The notes: generated from the letters alone by a model not told the origin. DNA of 64,000 bases from Myotis daubentonii (GCF_963259705.1 NC_081848.1:51793408-51857407), one strand, 5' to 3'. Shown: positions 31,576-42,400, counted from the first letter of the stretch. A program made the numbers and translations.

Positions 31576-31589
31576 GTCTAGGCATTTTA

Positions 31590-32265
31590 CAGCACATCAG
31601 GAAATTTGGACTAACTGTGCCTCCCTTCAGGGAAGGCTCCCCAGAGGAAGCCTGGCTGCTGTGCACAAATCCAAGAGTATGCATTCTGGGCAAAGAGAAC
31701 AATGTGGGGGGAAAGCATCGATACAAGCAACAGCATGGTGGGCCTGTTGGGACTCCAGCTAGCTGAGGCATAAAGGGGAGTGATTAGCTCCATAACTGGA
31801 AAGGACGCTCCAGGAGTTCACGAAATGAAGAGGTTTCACAATGGGCATTGATATTGCTGGTGGTCTGTTTGGTTCTTTGCCTTCTGTTCTTTGTGTGTTG
31901 GCATCAGTCTTTTGCACTACAGACAGGCCACCCTTCTTCTGGGGGCTTCCCTGCTGACAGCGCCAGGTTAACCATTCCAGGGAAGGGAGACTTCCTTTCT
32001 CTGAATCCATACATCAATTCCAGAGAAAGGCTGTGGTTGGCCAGGCTTGGGTAGTGTGCTAATCCTTTTGGACCAGTCACTGTTTTGAGGGGAGAGCATT
32101 CTAGCCTGGGTTGGGTCATTTGCCCACCCCTGTTAGGGCCAACAAGGTCCTTTTAAGAAGAATGCAGAATAAAAACATCCAGGGAAGATTAAAAAAGAAA
32201 ATAATATTTACTATGGCTTGCTGTACTATGTTTTTTGAAAAATATATAATATGTAAATTTAGGAA
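31590..32265. other. No gene seen
   Basis: No recognised repeat or exon. Confidence 0.45.
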
Positions 32266-32269
32266 ACTC

Positions 32270-32485
32270 TTTGGAGAATTTTAAGCAGGGGACTTAATCA
32301 AATTCAAGTTTACTTAAAGTCATCTCAGAAACTGTTTGAGGTTGTAGGTGGAATAAATAAATAACTACAAGTGGGGAGACTGATTAGGAGGCTGCTGTAG
32401 CTCCAAGGATACTGATGAGACCTTAGTTAATTCATTTGGATTTCACCTCCAGCCACAGCATCAGTAAGATGGAAGAGAGGGATAA
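32270..32485 (-). mobile_element. L2 LINE fragment, antisense
   Basis: GAATTTTAAGCAGGGGACTT, GATTAGGAGGCTGCTGTAGC and TCCAAGGATACTGATGAGAC match antisense L2. Confidence 0.7.
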
Positions 32486-32879
32486 AGACTAGCCACAAGT
32501 AGGCACACAAGGCTGGGTGACCGGCTGGAGGGAGCAGGGAGAAGAGGGGGCTTAAGGAGGATTTGCCACCACCAAGGGGGTAATGACTATTCTCTGGAAG
32601 GCTAGTTTTGTCTTTGGAAACTAGTTATTAAGTGGTTGCATACTCGGCATATCTAATTGCTTCTTGAGAGATGTGTTATTGGCTTCTTGTGGTACATGAA
32701 CTGAAAAGGGAAGCTGATTGATTGTATTTTTCTCCTTTTAAAATGGTTCCCTTCTTTAAGAAATCAGATAATAGGAGAGGTAGTCAGGACTCCCAAACAA
32801 GAAATACATGGACGGGAAGAGGACAGTGGCCTGAAAACCCTACCTCCCCCACCGACCTTCCCCTACACCACTTTGGAAA

Positions 32880-33700
32880 CATTCATTCCTTTGACATTGT
32901 TGTTGCTCGGAAGACTTTGAAGGATTTTAAGCAAACAAATGATATAATTTGACTTATGTTGTTACAGAGTCCCTCCCTTTATGAGAATAGACTATGGATA
33001 GAGGTAAGAATGACATCAAGAGTAGAAGCAGGGACATCAGTTAGGAGGCTATTGCAATAATCTAGGATGGTAATAGTGGAGGGGATGAGAAATGGTCATA
33101 TTCTGAATATATTTTGAAGGTAAAAAAAAAATCAGTTTTGGTGAGGATTGGATGTGGAATAAGAGAGAAAGACAGGAGACAAAAATGACTCCAAACCTGT
33201 TGGCTTGTGCAATTGGACAGTCAGTGGATTAAAGTAAGATGGATAAGATTCCGGAGGGAGCAAGTCTGGAGGAAGGTCAGGGGTCCGGTTAGACATGTGA
33301 AGCTTGAGACATTGGACAAGTCTTAGACCTCTTGTCCATTTGACTTGAAGCAGACAATAGGACATACTAGCCAGGAGTTCAGAGGAGAGGTCCAGGCTTG
33401 GAGAGAAATCTGGGCATCATCAGCATATAGCTGATATTGGAATCCCTGAGATGAGGCGAGATCACCAAGGGTATACAGAGAAGAGAAAAGAATAAGGACG
33501 GAACCCTGGCACACTTTGACATTAGGAGGCGGGGAGACAAGGAAGAACCAACAAAGGGAACAAACAGTCAGTGAGGTGGATGGAAAACCAAGATTGCCAT
33601 CCTGGAAGCCAGGTGAAGAGAGTAGTCAAACAAGAGGGAATGACTAACTGGTAGCAAAAGCTGTAGGATGAGCACTAAGACCTGCCCATCAGATCTAGCA
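32880..33700 (-). mobile_element. L2 LINE ORF2 fragment retaining RT YADD motif, antisense
   Basis: Nucleotide landmarks GTTAGGAGGCTATTGCAATA, GATATATTTTGAAGG-type text, ATGACTCCAAACCTGTTGGC and CTGGCACACTTTGACATTAG run in antisense L2 order. The minus frame at about 33323-33514 reads LGDLASSQGFQYQLYADDAQ: LYADD is the catalytic motif of CR1/L2 reverse transcriptases. A second frame, 33132-33365, continues downstream with KLHMSN, the eroded KLNMSKTE-type block. The two frames are out of register, so this is a dead copy. Confidence 0.92.
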
Positions 33701-33754
33701 ACATGGAGGACAGGTCTTTGTGCTTTTGGACCCAAGCTTAACCTTTCAAGTAAG

Positions 33755-33990
33755 TCATAGTTCCTGCCTTGAGGAGAATTCCATTGTGCAAAAAAATGAT
33801 CATTTAAGATTGATTGAAATAAATCTAAGGTGAGCAGATAGTAGCATGGGAGTCCAGCAAAAGGGGACAGTACTTCTGGCTTTTATGGGGAGAGTTGAGG
33901 CCAAATTCATTGATGTCTTCATTTGTTCATTCCACAAATATTTTTGGGTGCCAGGGACTAGAAGGAAGGGGGAAGGGGAAGTTATTGTTA
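33755..33990 (-). mobile_element. L2/other LINE remains, antisense
   Basis: ATAGTTCCTGCCTTGAGGAG near 33758 and TTTGTTCATTCCACAAATAT near 33922, followed by TGGGTGCCAGGGACTAG, are L2 3'-end text. Confidence 0.5.
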
Positions 33991-34640
33991 TAAAGGTATA
34001 AAATTTCAGTTTTGCAGATGAAAGGAATTCTGGAGATGAATGGTGATGGTTGTACAACAGTATGAATGTACTTAATAACACTGAGTTGTACACTTAAAAA
34101 TGGCTAAGCCTGTTAATTCTGTTATATGTACTTTATCACAGTAAAAAAAAAAAAAATCAGAGAGAAAAAAACCTTATCTCCACGCAACCCCTTTCCCCAT
34201 CCCATGACTTGGTGATTGGGAATATGATGTGTGAAATGGATGGCATTTCCGTAGGAGGAAATTATGTGGAGCGAAGCAGAGGAAGACCTCCAGCCCGAGG
34301 GAAAGGACTAGCTATCAGTCCGTTTTGCCTGGTTCGTAGGGCTCATGGGGGGAGACCATACAAGCTGAGCTTGCAGAATCAGGCCGGGCTAGTTGGTGCA
34401 GGCCTGGCAGCCTGGCTCTAGAATTGGGCTTGCCTTCTTAGATTCTGGGAGCCTCTGGAGGTTTCTGCCCAAGGGAGTGTCATTCCAAAGGTGTGCATTT
34501 AGAAGGTTAATCTCATTAATTCTTCCCGTTAAACCATTGCCTATTAAAAGCAATGGGATTGAGGCATGCATCTGTATGGTAAAAATTGCAGGCTAACAGA
34601 ATGTTAGATACTCAGGCATGTGTTAATGAATTGAGTAGGT
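33990..34640. other. No gene seen; A-rich run
   Basis: A-run at 34143-34156 after TTATATGTACTTTATCACAG, perhaps an old LINE tail. The remainder is unrecognised. Confidence 0.45.
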
Positions 34641-34644
34641 TATT

Positions 34645-34980
34645 TTTCCACCCATTTTACAAATATTTATTGAGGACTGTCTAAATGCCCGTAGTGTGCT
34701 AGGCAGTGGGGGAAAGGGAAGGAATGAATTTACTAAATCTCTTTTCTTGATAAGTCTACAGTGTAAGAAATCCCTTTCCTAAATAAGAAATTATGCTACA
34801 TTGTGCCAGAGTGTTGCCATAAACATCTCACCAGAGCTCCATGGGAGCTGGGAGGAGGGTGTGCCTGGCCTGCCTAGGGCCCTGGGGAGGCTTCCAGGGA
34901 AGGACTGTTCAGTGGATTTGAAGGATAAGTAGCTTTTTCTAGGCAGAGAAGCAGAGATGGGCATCCTGGGAGGAAGGTAA
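34645..34980 (-). mobile_element. L2 LINE 3' region, antisense
   Basis: TTTTACAAATATTTATTGAG, TGTGCTAGGCAGTGGGGG, GAGGCTTCCAGGGAAGGACT and AGGATAAGTAGC match antisense L2. Confidence 0.8.
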
Positions 34981-35214
34981 ATCAAACTTATTGGGAGTTG
35001 TAAGTTTAAAGAAAATGTATAAATATTCTATTTTAAAGCTAAACTCTTATTTCATTGGCTTATTTTGTAGGTGGTGCTGGCTAGAGTGCATACTTTTGGA
35101 CCCAAGCTTAACTTTTCAAATGTGGAATCCCAGGCCTTCATTGGTAAGTTTGTTTGATGCCTTCTTACGAAATTATGCTATCAAGGATCAGTAGTTGTCA
35201 TTGGTGCTCTGTGG

Positions 35215-35525
35215 AAGTTACCAAGCCTGAACCCTAAAGAAGCTTGTAGTCACGGAGGAACAGATCCACAGAAATGGAGTGTCAGTGTAGGCTTCTGTGG
35301 GAGCTGCAGAGAGGGGGCCAGAGAAGGCCATCCAGGGAGGCAGGGGATGGATGCAGATGGCCTCATGGAGAGGTAGAACTTTGGCTTTGTTTGAAGTAAG
35401 AAGTCCAGGGAGGAGAGAAATAAGCTTTTTGGGCTTGAGACGGTGGGCGTAAGACACAGTGAAAGTGGTCTCGGCTGTAGAGAACTTCATCCAAAGGAGT
35501 CATGGGCAAGAACTTTGACAGGATC
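35215..35525 (-). mobile_element. L2 LINE fragment, antisense
   Basis: CCTAAAGAAGCTTGTAGTCA, ATGGCCTCATGGAGAGGTAG and GAAGTCCAGGGAGGAGAG resemble antisense L2. Confidence 0.6.
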
Positions 35526-35706
35526 TGCTGGTGTTTGATTATTCTAGACTAGGGTCATCAAACTTTCCTGTAAAGGATGAAATGGTAAATATTTTTGGCT
35601 TCATAGGCCATGTGGTCTCTGTCATAGCTACTCAACTCTGCCATTGTAGCATGAAAGCAGCCATAGATAATACATAAATGGTGGGTATGGCTGTGTTCCA
35701 ATAAAG

Positions 35707-36150
35707 CAGGGGTGGGGAACTGTTTTTCTTCCAATAGCCATTTGGATATTTATAATATCATTCTGGGCCATTTGAAATTGTTAACTTAAAAATTAGACTG
35801 CTAGCCCTGGCCAGTTTGGCTTAGTGGATAGAGTGTTGGCCCTTAGACTGAAGAGTCCCAGGTTCCATTCCGGTCAAGGGCACAATCCCCGGCCATGGTC
35901 AGGGAGCGTGTGGGAAGCAACCAGTCAATGTGTCTCTCTCACATTGATGTTTCTCTCTTTCTGCCTCTCCCCCTCCCTTCCAGCCTCTCTCAAAATCATT
36001 CAAAAAATAGCTTTGAGTGAGGATTAACAACAAAAAAATTAACCTGCTATATTTGGTCAAATAATTAACTCACCCCAATGCTTTGGTAGGGCCAGACCAA
36101 ATGGTTTTGCAGGTCTTATATGGCCCGCAGGCTAGATGTTCCCCACCCTG
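35707..36150. mobile_element. Younger hAT element inside old hAT, 8-bp TSD, hosts a VES
   Basis: Ends CAGGGGTGGGGAAC and GTTCCCCACCCTG, the subterminal GGCCATTTG and TATGGCCCGCAGGC. Flanks CAATAAAG (35699-35706) and CAATAAAA (36151-36158) form an 8-bp duplication of the older element's text, with one mismatch. Confidence 0.93.
35804..36034 (+). mobile_element. VES SINE with 15-bp TSD
   Basis: Head GCCCTGGCCAGTTTGGCTTA, B-box region AGGTTCCATTCCGGTCAAGG, body CCAGTCAATGTGTCTCTCTC, tail GAGTGAGGATTAACAAC. Flanks AAAATTAGACTGCTA (35789-35803) and AAAATTAACCTGCTA (36035-36049) differ at two positions. Confidence 0.96.
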
Positions 36151-36239
36151 CAATAAAAGTTTATTTACAGACTAGGTCGTAGGTTAGATTTGGTCTGTGG
36201 GCTGTAGTTTGCCCACTCCTTTTCTAATCCCTAAATGCC

Positions 36240-36960
36240 AGTCTAACGCATTTGGTCTTTTTCCTGTAGGCAGTGGGGAACTATTGACATTATTTTGGGC
36301 AAAGAAGTGAAATGGCAGAGTGACATGTTAGGAACATTCATCTGATACCTGGACAAGAGGCATGAGCCCTATTCAAAGGCAGCCAAAGTGATCCAGGCAT
36401 GAGGTCATGTGGTTAAGAGTTGTTAGAATGAGAGCACAGGATCAATCGAAGAGAGATTGCAAAGGAAGAACCAAAGGATTTTCAGGCTTCTTAATGACAG
36501 GAGCCAAAGATAAAAATTTAAACTTGGGAGACATCAGGTGTGAAGAAGCGTGGTTGATGTGTCTGGTTTTAGACACATTGAATTCAAGATGACAGTGGTT
36601 CATAGACAACTGGAAAAGCAGGGCTGAAGCCTGGACTTAGAGGGTAGGCCTAGAGATGTAGAACAGGAGCCATCGGTTTAAATAAATTCTCCCATGATGA
36701 ACAGAGGCCTGAGCCTTGGGGAATGCACCCAACTCTGGGATGGAAAGAAGAAGGTAGAAAAGAACCAGAGCCAGGAAGGTGGGAGTCCCAGGAAGGGAAA
36801 AGGACCAGGGAGAAAGGACCTGAAAGAAGGGCACCAAATCAGTGACAAGGTGGTTACAGATGGCCTTGAGACATGTGATGCCGTGAGGGGGGCCGAGGCA
36901 GGGAAGAAGTGGAAGGAAGCCAAGTTGCACAGGTTGCACAGAAATAAGGAATAAAGAATC
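36240..36960 (-). mobile_element. L2 LINE fragment, antisense
   Basis: CAGTGGGGAACTATTGACAT, GAAATGGCAGAGTGACATGT, AAGTGATCCAGGCATGAGGT, TTTTAGACACATTGAATTCA and CCTGAGCCTTGGGGAATGCA follow antisense L2 order. It accounts for two long minus-strand frames ending at 37020 and 37250. Confidence 0.8.
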
Positions 36961-36964
36961 AGAG

Positions 36965-37505
36965 ACATTAGTATAGTGGACCACGCATAGAGTTTGGGTG
37001 GTAAAAGAAAGGCGACACATAAGATTTCAGTATTTGCATGTCTAAGTAACCTGTTCTTTAGCTTTGAGGCAGGTAAAGCATGCTGGGACCAGTTCTCACT
37101 TCCTTCTCTGGAGCCAAGCTGTGTTGGGAGTTTGTGTGTACATTGGGCTTGCATTGTGTTCTTAGGCTCCCTTTGAGGCGTGGTGTGCATAGCTCTGCCG
37201 CAACTTGCACTGCAGAATCCAGTCCTGTTTGGACTCTTGCCATGAGACAAGATATGATCTGTTGGGGAAATACTTAGATTTGCCTAAGTTTGGAGGACCA
37301 ATAAATTGGAATAAAACTTCTTGCTGCAGAGTCTGCTCAAATATGGTAATTTGAAGTAATTCTTCAAGTCATTCAACTAGATATCAATTTATGCTCTGAT
37401 TATTTTGAGTGCACCTTCTTTGGTTTGAATTCTAAGTCATTTGTGGTTTGGTTTATGTGAATATAGCAATTAAAAGAGAGTAATAAAAGCAACAGGCGTA
37501 ACTGG
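36965..37505. other. No gene seen
   Basis: AT-rich and unrecognised. Confidence 0.45.
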
Positions 37506-37509
37506 GTTA

Positions 37510-37720
37510 GAGTCACCATTTATGGAACACTCACTGTGTACCAGGTACAGTGCTGAGTACTCTCTAGCTGTCACTTTATCTTTGCAACAGCCTGTGACGT
37601 GAGAAGTATATTTTCATTTCAGCAATAAGGAAATACAGTCATAGGTTGAATAACCTGCCCAAGTTTATAAGAGATTTGAACCCAGTTCTATCTGACCCCT
37701 GGTTTATACTGCTCCCTGTT
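37510..37720 (-). mobile_element. MIR SINE, antisense
   Basis: GAACACTCACTGTGTACCAG, TCTTTGCAACAGCCTGTGAC, GAATAACCTGCCCAAGTTTA and GATTTGAACCCAGTTCTATC. Confidence 0.88.
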
Positions 37721-37724
37721 TTCT

Positions 37725-38035
37725 CCCATCTAAGTCAGAATTTCTCCTCCTACTTACATAGAATTACTAGAGACAGATTGAGCTCTTCCGGTTAAATATT
37801 CAGAGACTCTAGTGGGTGTTTCCACTTCCTAGGCACCTACTAAAAGGGTGGAAGGAGTGTGGGATCTCTGGAAGAGACGAAGCTCAAACTTCACACTTAA
37901 CTTTAACTGTTTCACCAGATACTGTTTTCCTTTAGCTGGAGAAGGCGGCAGCCCTGGGCTTGGAAAGGAAGCATGTCAGTAGGATTTCGGTCCTAGCTCT
38001 GTGGCAATTATAATCTACTTTCTGTTTCGATACTT
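37725..38035. other. No gene seen
   Basis: No recognised repeat or exon. Confidence 0.45.
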
Positions 38036-38039
38036 GGTA

Positions 38040-38165
38040 TTTCTCTCTGCTCACCTCCAATTTCAAGCTCCAAGGGCAGGGCCCTATTTTGTCTTGTTTG
38101 CTTCTGTGCCCCTAGCATCTACATGGTATCAGACATGTAGTATGTGCTCACTAAATATTTGTTGC
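38040..38165 (+). mobile_element. L2 LINE 3' end
   Basis: AAGCTCCAAGGGCAGGGCCC, TGCCCCTAGCATCTACATGG and TGTGCTCACTAAATATTTGT are the L2 3' terminus. Confidence 0.85.
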
Positions 38166-38450
38166 TTCTAATGAGCCAGACAACTTGGGACAAGGTGCTC
38201 TCGGTGCTGTGGTTATAGAAATGACACCAGACAAGTGCTCTGTCCTCGTTAGGCAGATGTCCTAGTGGGGCAGTCAGACAGTCTAGAGGTCTGAGATACA
38301 CAGTAGTGCAAGGGCAGGCAGCATGGTAATGCTCTCAAGTGAAATAAAGTGAGAGAGGGGGATGGAGGGTAATGGGCTAACAGTTTAGTTAGGGTCACCA
38401 GGAAGTCCTCACCAAGATATGAAGTGAGATAATGAGACTGTTGGGGGAAA
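38165..38450 (-). mobile_element. L2 LINE 3' region, antisense
   Basis: AATGAGCCAGACAACTTGGG, then GCTCTGTCCTCGTTAGGCAG and GTCACCAGGAAGTCCTCACC. It abuts the previous L2 tail to tail. Confidence 0.6.
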
Positions 38451-38519
38451 ATGTCATAATAAGGCTACTGAGGTTTAATTCTTTTGCTTGGCTGTGGTGG
38501 TTAGCATCCAGCTAACTGT

Positions 38520-39600
38520 TCCCTCAGCAGGGCTCCCTCCAAACCTCATGTCTCTGACCATGCTGAGCGCTCCCTTCCCCTCCTGGGTCTGCTCACTCCT
38601 TATCTGGCCTGCCCTCTCCTTGTCCTCCAGACCTCAGCCTCTGCAGTCTGCTTTGCCAGTTTTCTTAGTCCTTAGCTTAATAAAGTTTTGCTTGGTCCCT
38701 TTCATGCCACCCTAAGTGTTCTCCCCAGGTGAGCTCATCTACTGCTTCCTCTATCTGGGAGTCACCCACATCTACATATTTAGCCCCAAACCCCCTCTCA
38801 GCCCTCACTCCTAGCTGTGGCCCCGCAGGTATCTCAAGCTCATCCCTCCCCTGGTACCAAATGTGTCTCTCTCTGTGTGTCTGTTGCCTGCCTTGAGTGG
38901 GACTACACTCCCTCAGTTCTGTCTACTGGAAGAGTCATTCTTGGCTTTGTCCTTTCCCTCAACTGTCATCACCCACCAGCTGCCACATCCTGTGGAGACC
39001 ATCTCTCAATTTGTCACCTCACACCTTCTCCCTCTTCACTCCTTCATTTTGGGACTCATCGTAGGGAATTTTTTTAAGCAGGCTTTTCATTTGTCTTCCT
39101 GTGTCCATCTTTGTTTTCCCTCATGCCACTCTCACACTCCTATCAGCAAGATATTTCTAATTCACAAATCTGACCATGGCTTTCTTCTGCTTATAACTCT
39201 CCAAGGGCTTCTCATTGCTTCTAGAAGAAAACCCAAGTCCCGTCAGAGGGCCTACAGTTCTTTCATAATCTGGCCCTGGGCCACCTTCCTCATTTCACTT
39301 TTTTTCTAACCCATATTTCTAACCTCAGTCCAACCTTCCAACAGCCTATGCCTCCTGGTGCCTTTGCCGTTGCTGGGCCCTCTCCTAGGAGTGACCCACC
39401 CCTGCTCCCCATTTTGGTAACTCAGTCAAATTTCCATTCTCCGGACACCGTCCTTCCCCACCCTGCACTTCTCGGTGACCTGGAGATGACCTTCCTCCTG
39501 GTTCCAGAACACCCTGCATTTTTCTCTCCCAGAGCATTTATCAGCATGACTGTTGATTTACTTACTATCTGTTATGTTCAGTAAACTGAGCTCCTTCAGG
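38520..39600 (+). mobile_element. L2 LINE 3' half
   Basis: C/T-rich ORF2-derived text from 38520 (GCCCTCTCCTTGTCCTCCAG), then GCAGGCTTTTCATTTG, ATTCACAAATCTGACCATGG, CTTATAACTCTCCAAGGGCT, CTTTCATAATCTGGCCCTGG and GCCTTTGCCGTTGCTGGGCC. The 148-codon frame 38863-39309 is L2-derived, not a host gene. Confidence 0.8.
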
Positions 39601-39607
39601 GTGGGGA

Positions 39608-39652
<45 letters not shown>
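39608..39652. repeat. (CA)n microsatellite
   Basis: About 42 bases of CA dinucleotide. Confidence 0.97.
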
Positions 39653-39653
<1 letters not shown>

Positions 39654-39654
39654 A

Positions 39655-40430
39655 CACAATCTCTGGTTCTCGGTGCCAGCACAGTTCACCTGGCTCAGGA
39701 AATGTTTGTAAAGGAGTGAAATGTCTGTTTGTGCAACCAAACAGCAGATTTATAACATGAACAGATGTATATGAAATTGGAGGCTCATTGGCCATTGGGT
39801 TTGGTGGGGTCCCTTCTTCTCAGTTTTGAGTGCAGCATAGGTTGTTCTGGGCTGGGTTTGTGGCTGTTTGTTGTGTCTCCCAGTATCCCGAGGCCTAGGG
39901 CATTGAACCTCTCTGTATTCTTTATGCTGACAAAAACAAAAACAAAACAACCACAACTCCTGCTATTGATGGGATAGTCATAGCAATTCAAAATGAAAAA
40001 TAATCCATCAAGAAATGCTTAGGAATGAGGTCTTCCCAGCTTCAGCCTGGATGAATCCCAAATTTTCTAAATTAACGAAAATAATTCTTGCTAGCAGCTG
40101 ACAGCTTTGCTCCCACAGCTCAGCTGAGAATGCTTTTCTGTCTGGGGGCGCGAGGATAGCGAGTGGTCCTCTGTGGAAGTGCCCACGGCCTCTTTATCTT
40201 CACTCAGTCCTTAGTGATATTGAGGCATAGGCTCTGGCCCCAGGGATGCCAGTCCATGACTGGGTTCCCCATGGGTGCTAGCACAGTGCACCAACAAGAC
40301 AGGCAATACATTCTCATGTTTCCATTTGGGGCCTTTAGCTTGATGCTTGTTGCATCTTCTTCACTTCCTAGTTCTGCCACAGACCTGGGAAACTGCTGAG
40401 AATGCAGCTTTTATTGGGGTTTCACCGTAA
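39655..40430. other. No gene seen
   Basis: Unrecognised; overlapping opposite-strand frames at 39750-39991 are chance. Confidence 0.45.
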
Positions 40431-40439
40431 TCTGGGAGG

Positions 40440-40750
40440 ACTTTCTAGAAGAAGAAGCTGTCTTAAAGCAGAGGTGTTCTGCTGACCAGGGTGCTCCAGC
40501 AGGCATTGGGATGGCTGTCCTTGCCTGGAAATACTTATGCATCTTTCCCTTTGAGGGACTTTCCATAAGCTGGTCCCCTCCACATGGAATGCATTTTCCT
40601 TCCAATATGCCTCGTTCATGACTATTTGCCCTTCAGTTACCAGCCGATCTGCCTCTTACTGGGAAGCCTTTCCCACCTCCCTGATAAGGCCTTATCCTCA
40701 CCATTACCATTATCTTTTTATACTGCCTAGTGATTGCTCACCCTGTGGCC
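40440..40750 (+). mobile_element. L2 LINE 3' fragment
   Basis: CATAAGCTGGTCCCCTCCAC, TGGAATGCATTTTCCTTCCA and TTACTGGGAAGCCTTTCCCA are L2 3' landmarks. Confidence 0.7.
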
Positions 40751-40754
40751 AGCA

Positions 40755-41960
40755 CTGTCAGAGTGCTTGGTGGGTAACCACTTAGTATTAGGGCCTCAGC
40801 AGGTATTGGCTGAGGTAAGTGTTATCATTATTATCTCAGAGATGGCATTCAAGGGAATTGAGGTCCAGATCAATTGAGGACATGCGAGCAGGACTTTGGC
40901 CCCAGTGCCTGAGTGGGTAGGTGTTCTTACCCATTCTTCCATACCCCATGGTCCCTCTGCCACGCATTCCAGTAGCCCATTATCCACTATTCACATTTTA
41001 CATTGATTTGTATCGGTCTAGATTAGTGAATCCTTGTTCCCCACTGGGCAGCCCCTGTCTGTCCCATGATAGCAGAAGTCTGACCAAAGAGTTGACTGAC
41101 AGCCTGCCTGACTGCCCAGACAACCACTTACATCATGGGAGTCTGGGCTATGAACATAAAAGGGGTTTCCCAGGGCCCCCCACATTTTAGCCTGCACCCT
41201 CACCTCCGGTTTCCAAATCAGAGCCAGCTGTGTGTGCTAAGAAAGCATCTGTGCCTAAACAGGTCTGTTCCTCTGCACACTCACCTTCCTTCTCTCCACC
41301 TTGCCAACCCTGCGTCCTCCCTTTGTAAGGAAGTGACCCCTTTCTCCTCCCAGGACAGAGCTAGCCTTCCCTTTGCTCCTCTTGCCTGAGACACACTCAG
41401 GGGGATGGCTCTGACCACCATGTGTCATCATGACCTCCTCGTCTTTCCTTGTGTGCTCACTGTGATATGGCAGACAGGCTGTACAGTCAGGCTGAGAGGT
41501 CTACAGAAGGGGTGAGGGTGGACATAAAGTGGCTGATCCATGATGCAGTTTGTGTGCATGTGGGCTTGTGCTGGAAGTGAGTGAGTGAGTGAGTGTGTGT
41601 TTCTTGCTTATTGTTTTACTTGCATAATTCATCCCTGTGTGCATTAGAGACCAGTTCTCCCTCTCTTGGGGGTCTAATGTGGCACCCTGAATAATAGATA
41701 GTTTATAGCTGATGGCTAAATAAACCTTTTCTCCTCTCCCAAGCCGAAGGTGCCTCCTCTTTCCCCTGCCCCCCACCTTGGTACCTTGGTGACCATTTCA
41801 CGGGGTTGTTGTGACTGCCAGGACCCTCTTCCGAGATCCCATTCAGGCAGCAGTGATGTGAAAGCCCTGTCTAGACTCCAGCAGGCTGGGCAGGGAACTG
41901 GCTACTTTGCTTTGTTGCCAAGAAGCCTGGTCCTCCAGGGGGACCTTGTGGTCCTCCAGA
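40755..41960. other. No gene seen; short (GTGA)n run
   Basis: GTGAGTGAGTGAGTGAGTG lies at about 41577-41597. A MIR-like piece may occur at 40800-40900. No exon-like structure. Confidence 0.45.
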
Positions 41961-41967
41961 GCCCTTG

Positions 41968-42159
41968 CAGCGGTTCTCAACCTGTGGGTCGCGACCCCTG
42001 AAAATACATGCTGCATATCAGATATTTACATTACGATTCATAACAGTAGCAAAATTACAGTTATGAAGTAGCAACGAAAATAATTTTATGGTTGGGGGTC
42101 ACCACAACATGAGGAACTGTATTAAAGGGTTGCAGCATTAGGAAGGTTCAGAACCACTG
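41968..42159. mobile_element. SPIN non-autonomous hAT (SPACE INVADERS)
   Basis: Starts CAGCGGTTCTCAACCTGTGG and GTCGCGACCCC, matching the SPIN end; continues CAGATATTTACATTACGATT, AGTTATGAAGTAGCAACGAA and GGTTGGGGGTCACCACAACA, and ends GGTTCAGAACCACTG. The middle is deleted relative to the recalled consensus, a common non-autonomous form. A clean 8-bp target duplication is not visible; only a loose CCAGAGCC / CCTAGAGCC likeness. Confidence 0.95.
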
Positions 42160-42400
42160 CCTAGAGCCAGGCTGGCTGAGCTCCGAGTGACACTGGTTTT
42201 GAGCAGGCAAAAAAAAAAAAATGGCTTCTGACCAAGTGGGGAAAGGGGCATGGGGGAGGAGCGGAGGAGGACCTTAGCCACCCTACGCCTTCAGTGCATT
42301 TACTGGCTGCAAACTGAGATGGGCTTGGAGGGCAGCTGCCTCCACGAGGAGCATGCCTTTAAATAAGGGCACTCATCACACCGGTCTCAGTGGGACCTGC
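42160..42400. other. No gene seen; poly(A) run
   Basis: A-run at 42209-42221; otherwise unrecognised. Confidence 0.45.

Larger units (their letters stand above)
35545..36230. mobile_element. Old hAT-Charlie-type element, split
   Basis: AGGGTCATCAAACTTTCCTG, GCCATGTGGTCTCTGTCATA, GCTACTCAACTCTGCCATTG, GCATGAAAGCAGCCATAGAT and TGGCTGTGTTCCAATAAA, then after the inserted hAT, AAAGTTTATTTACAGAC, and GGCTGTAGTTTGCCCACTCC. This is a known mammalian MER1-group layout; subfamily not named. Confidence 0.85.

Noticed and set aside
36637..37250. 127- and 190-codon minus frames as a gene
   Set aside because: Largely within an antisense L2 copy and overlapping in different frames.
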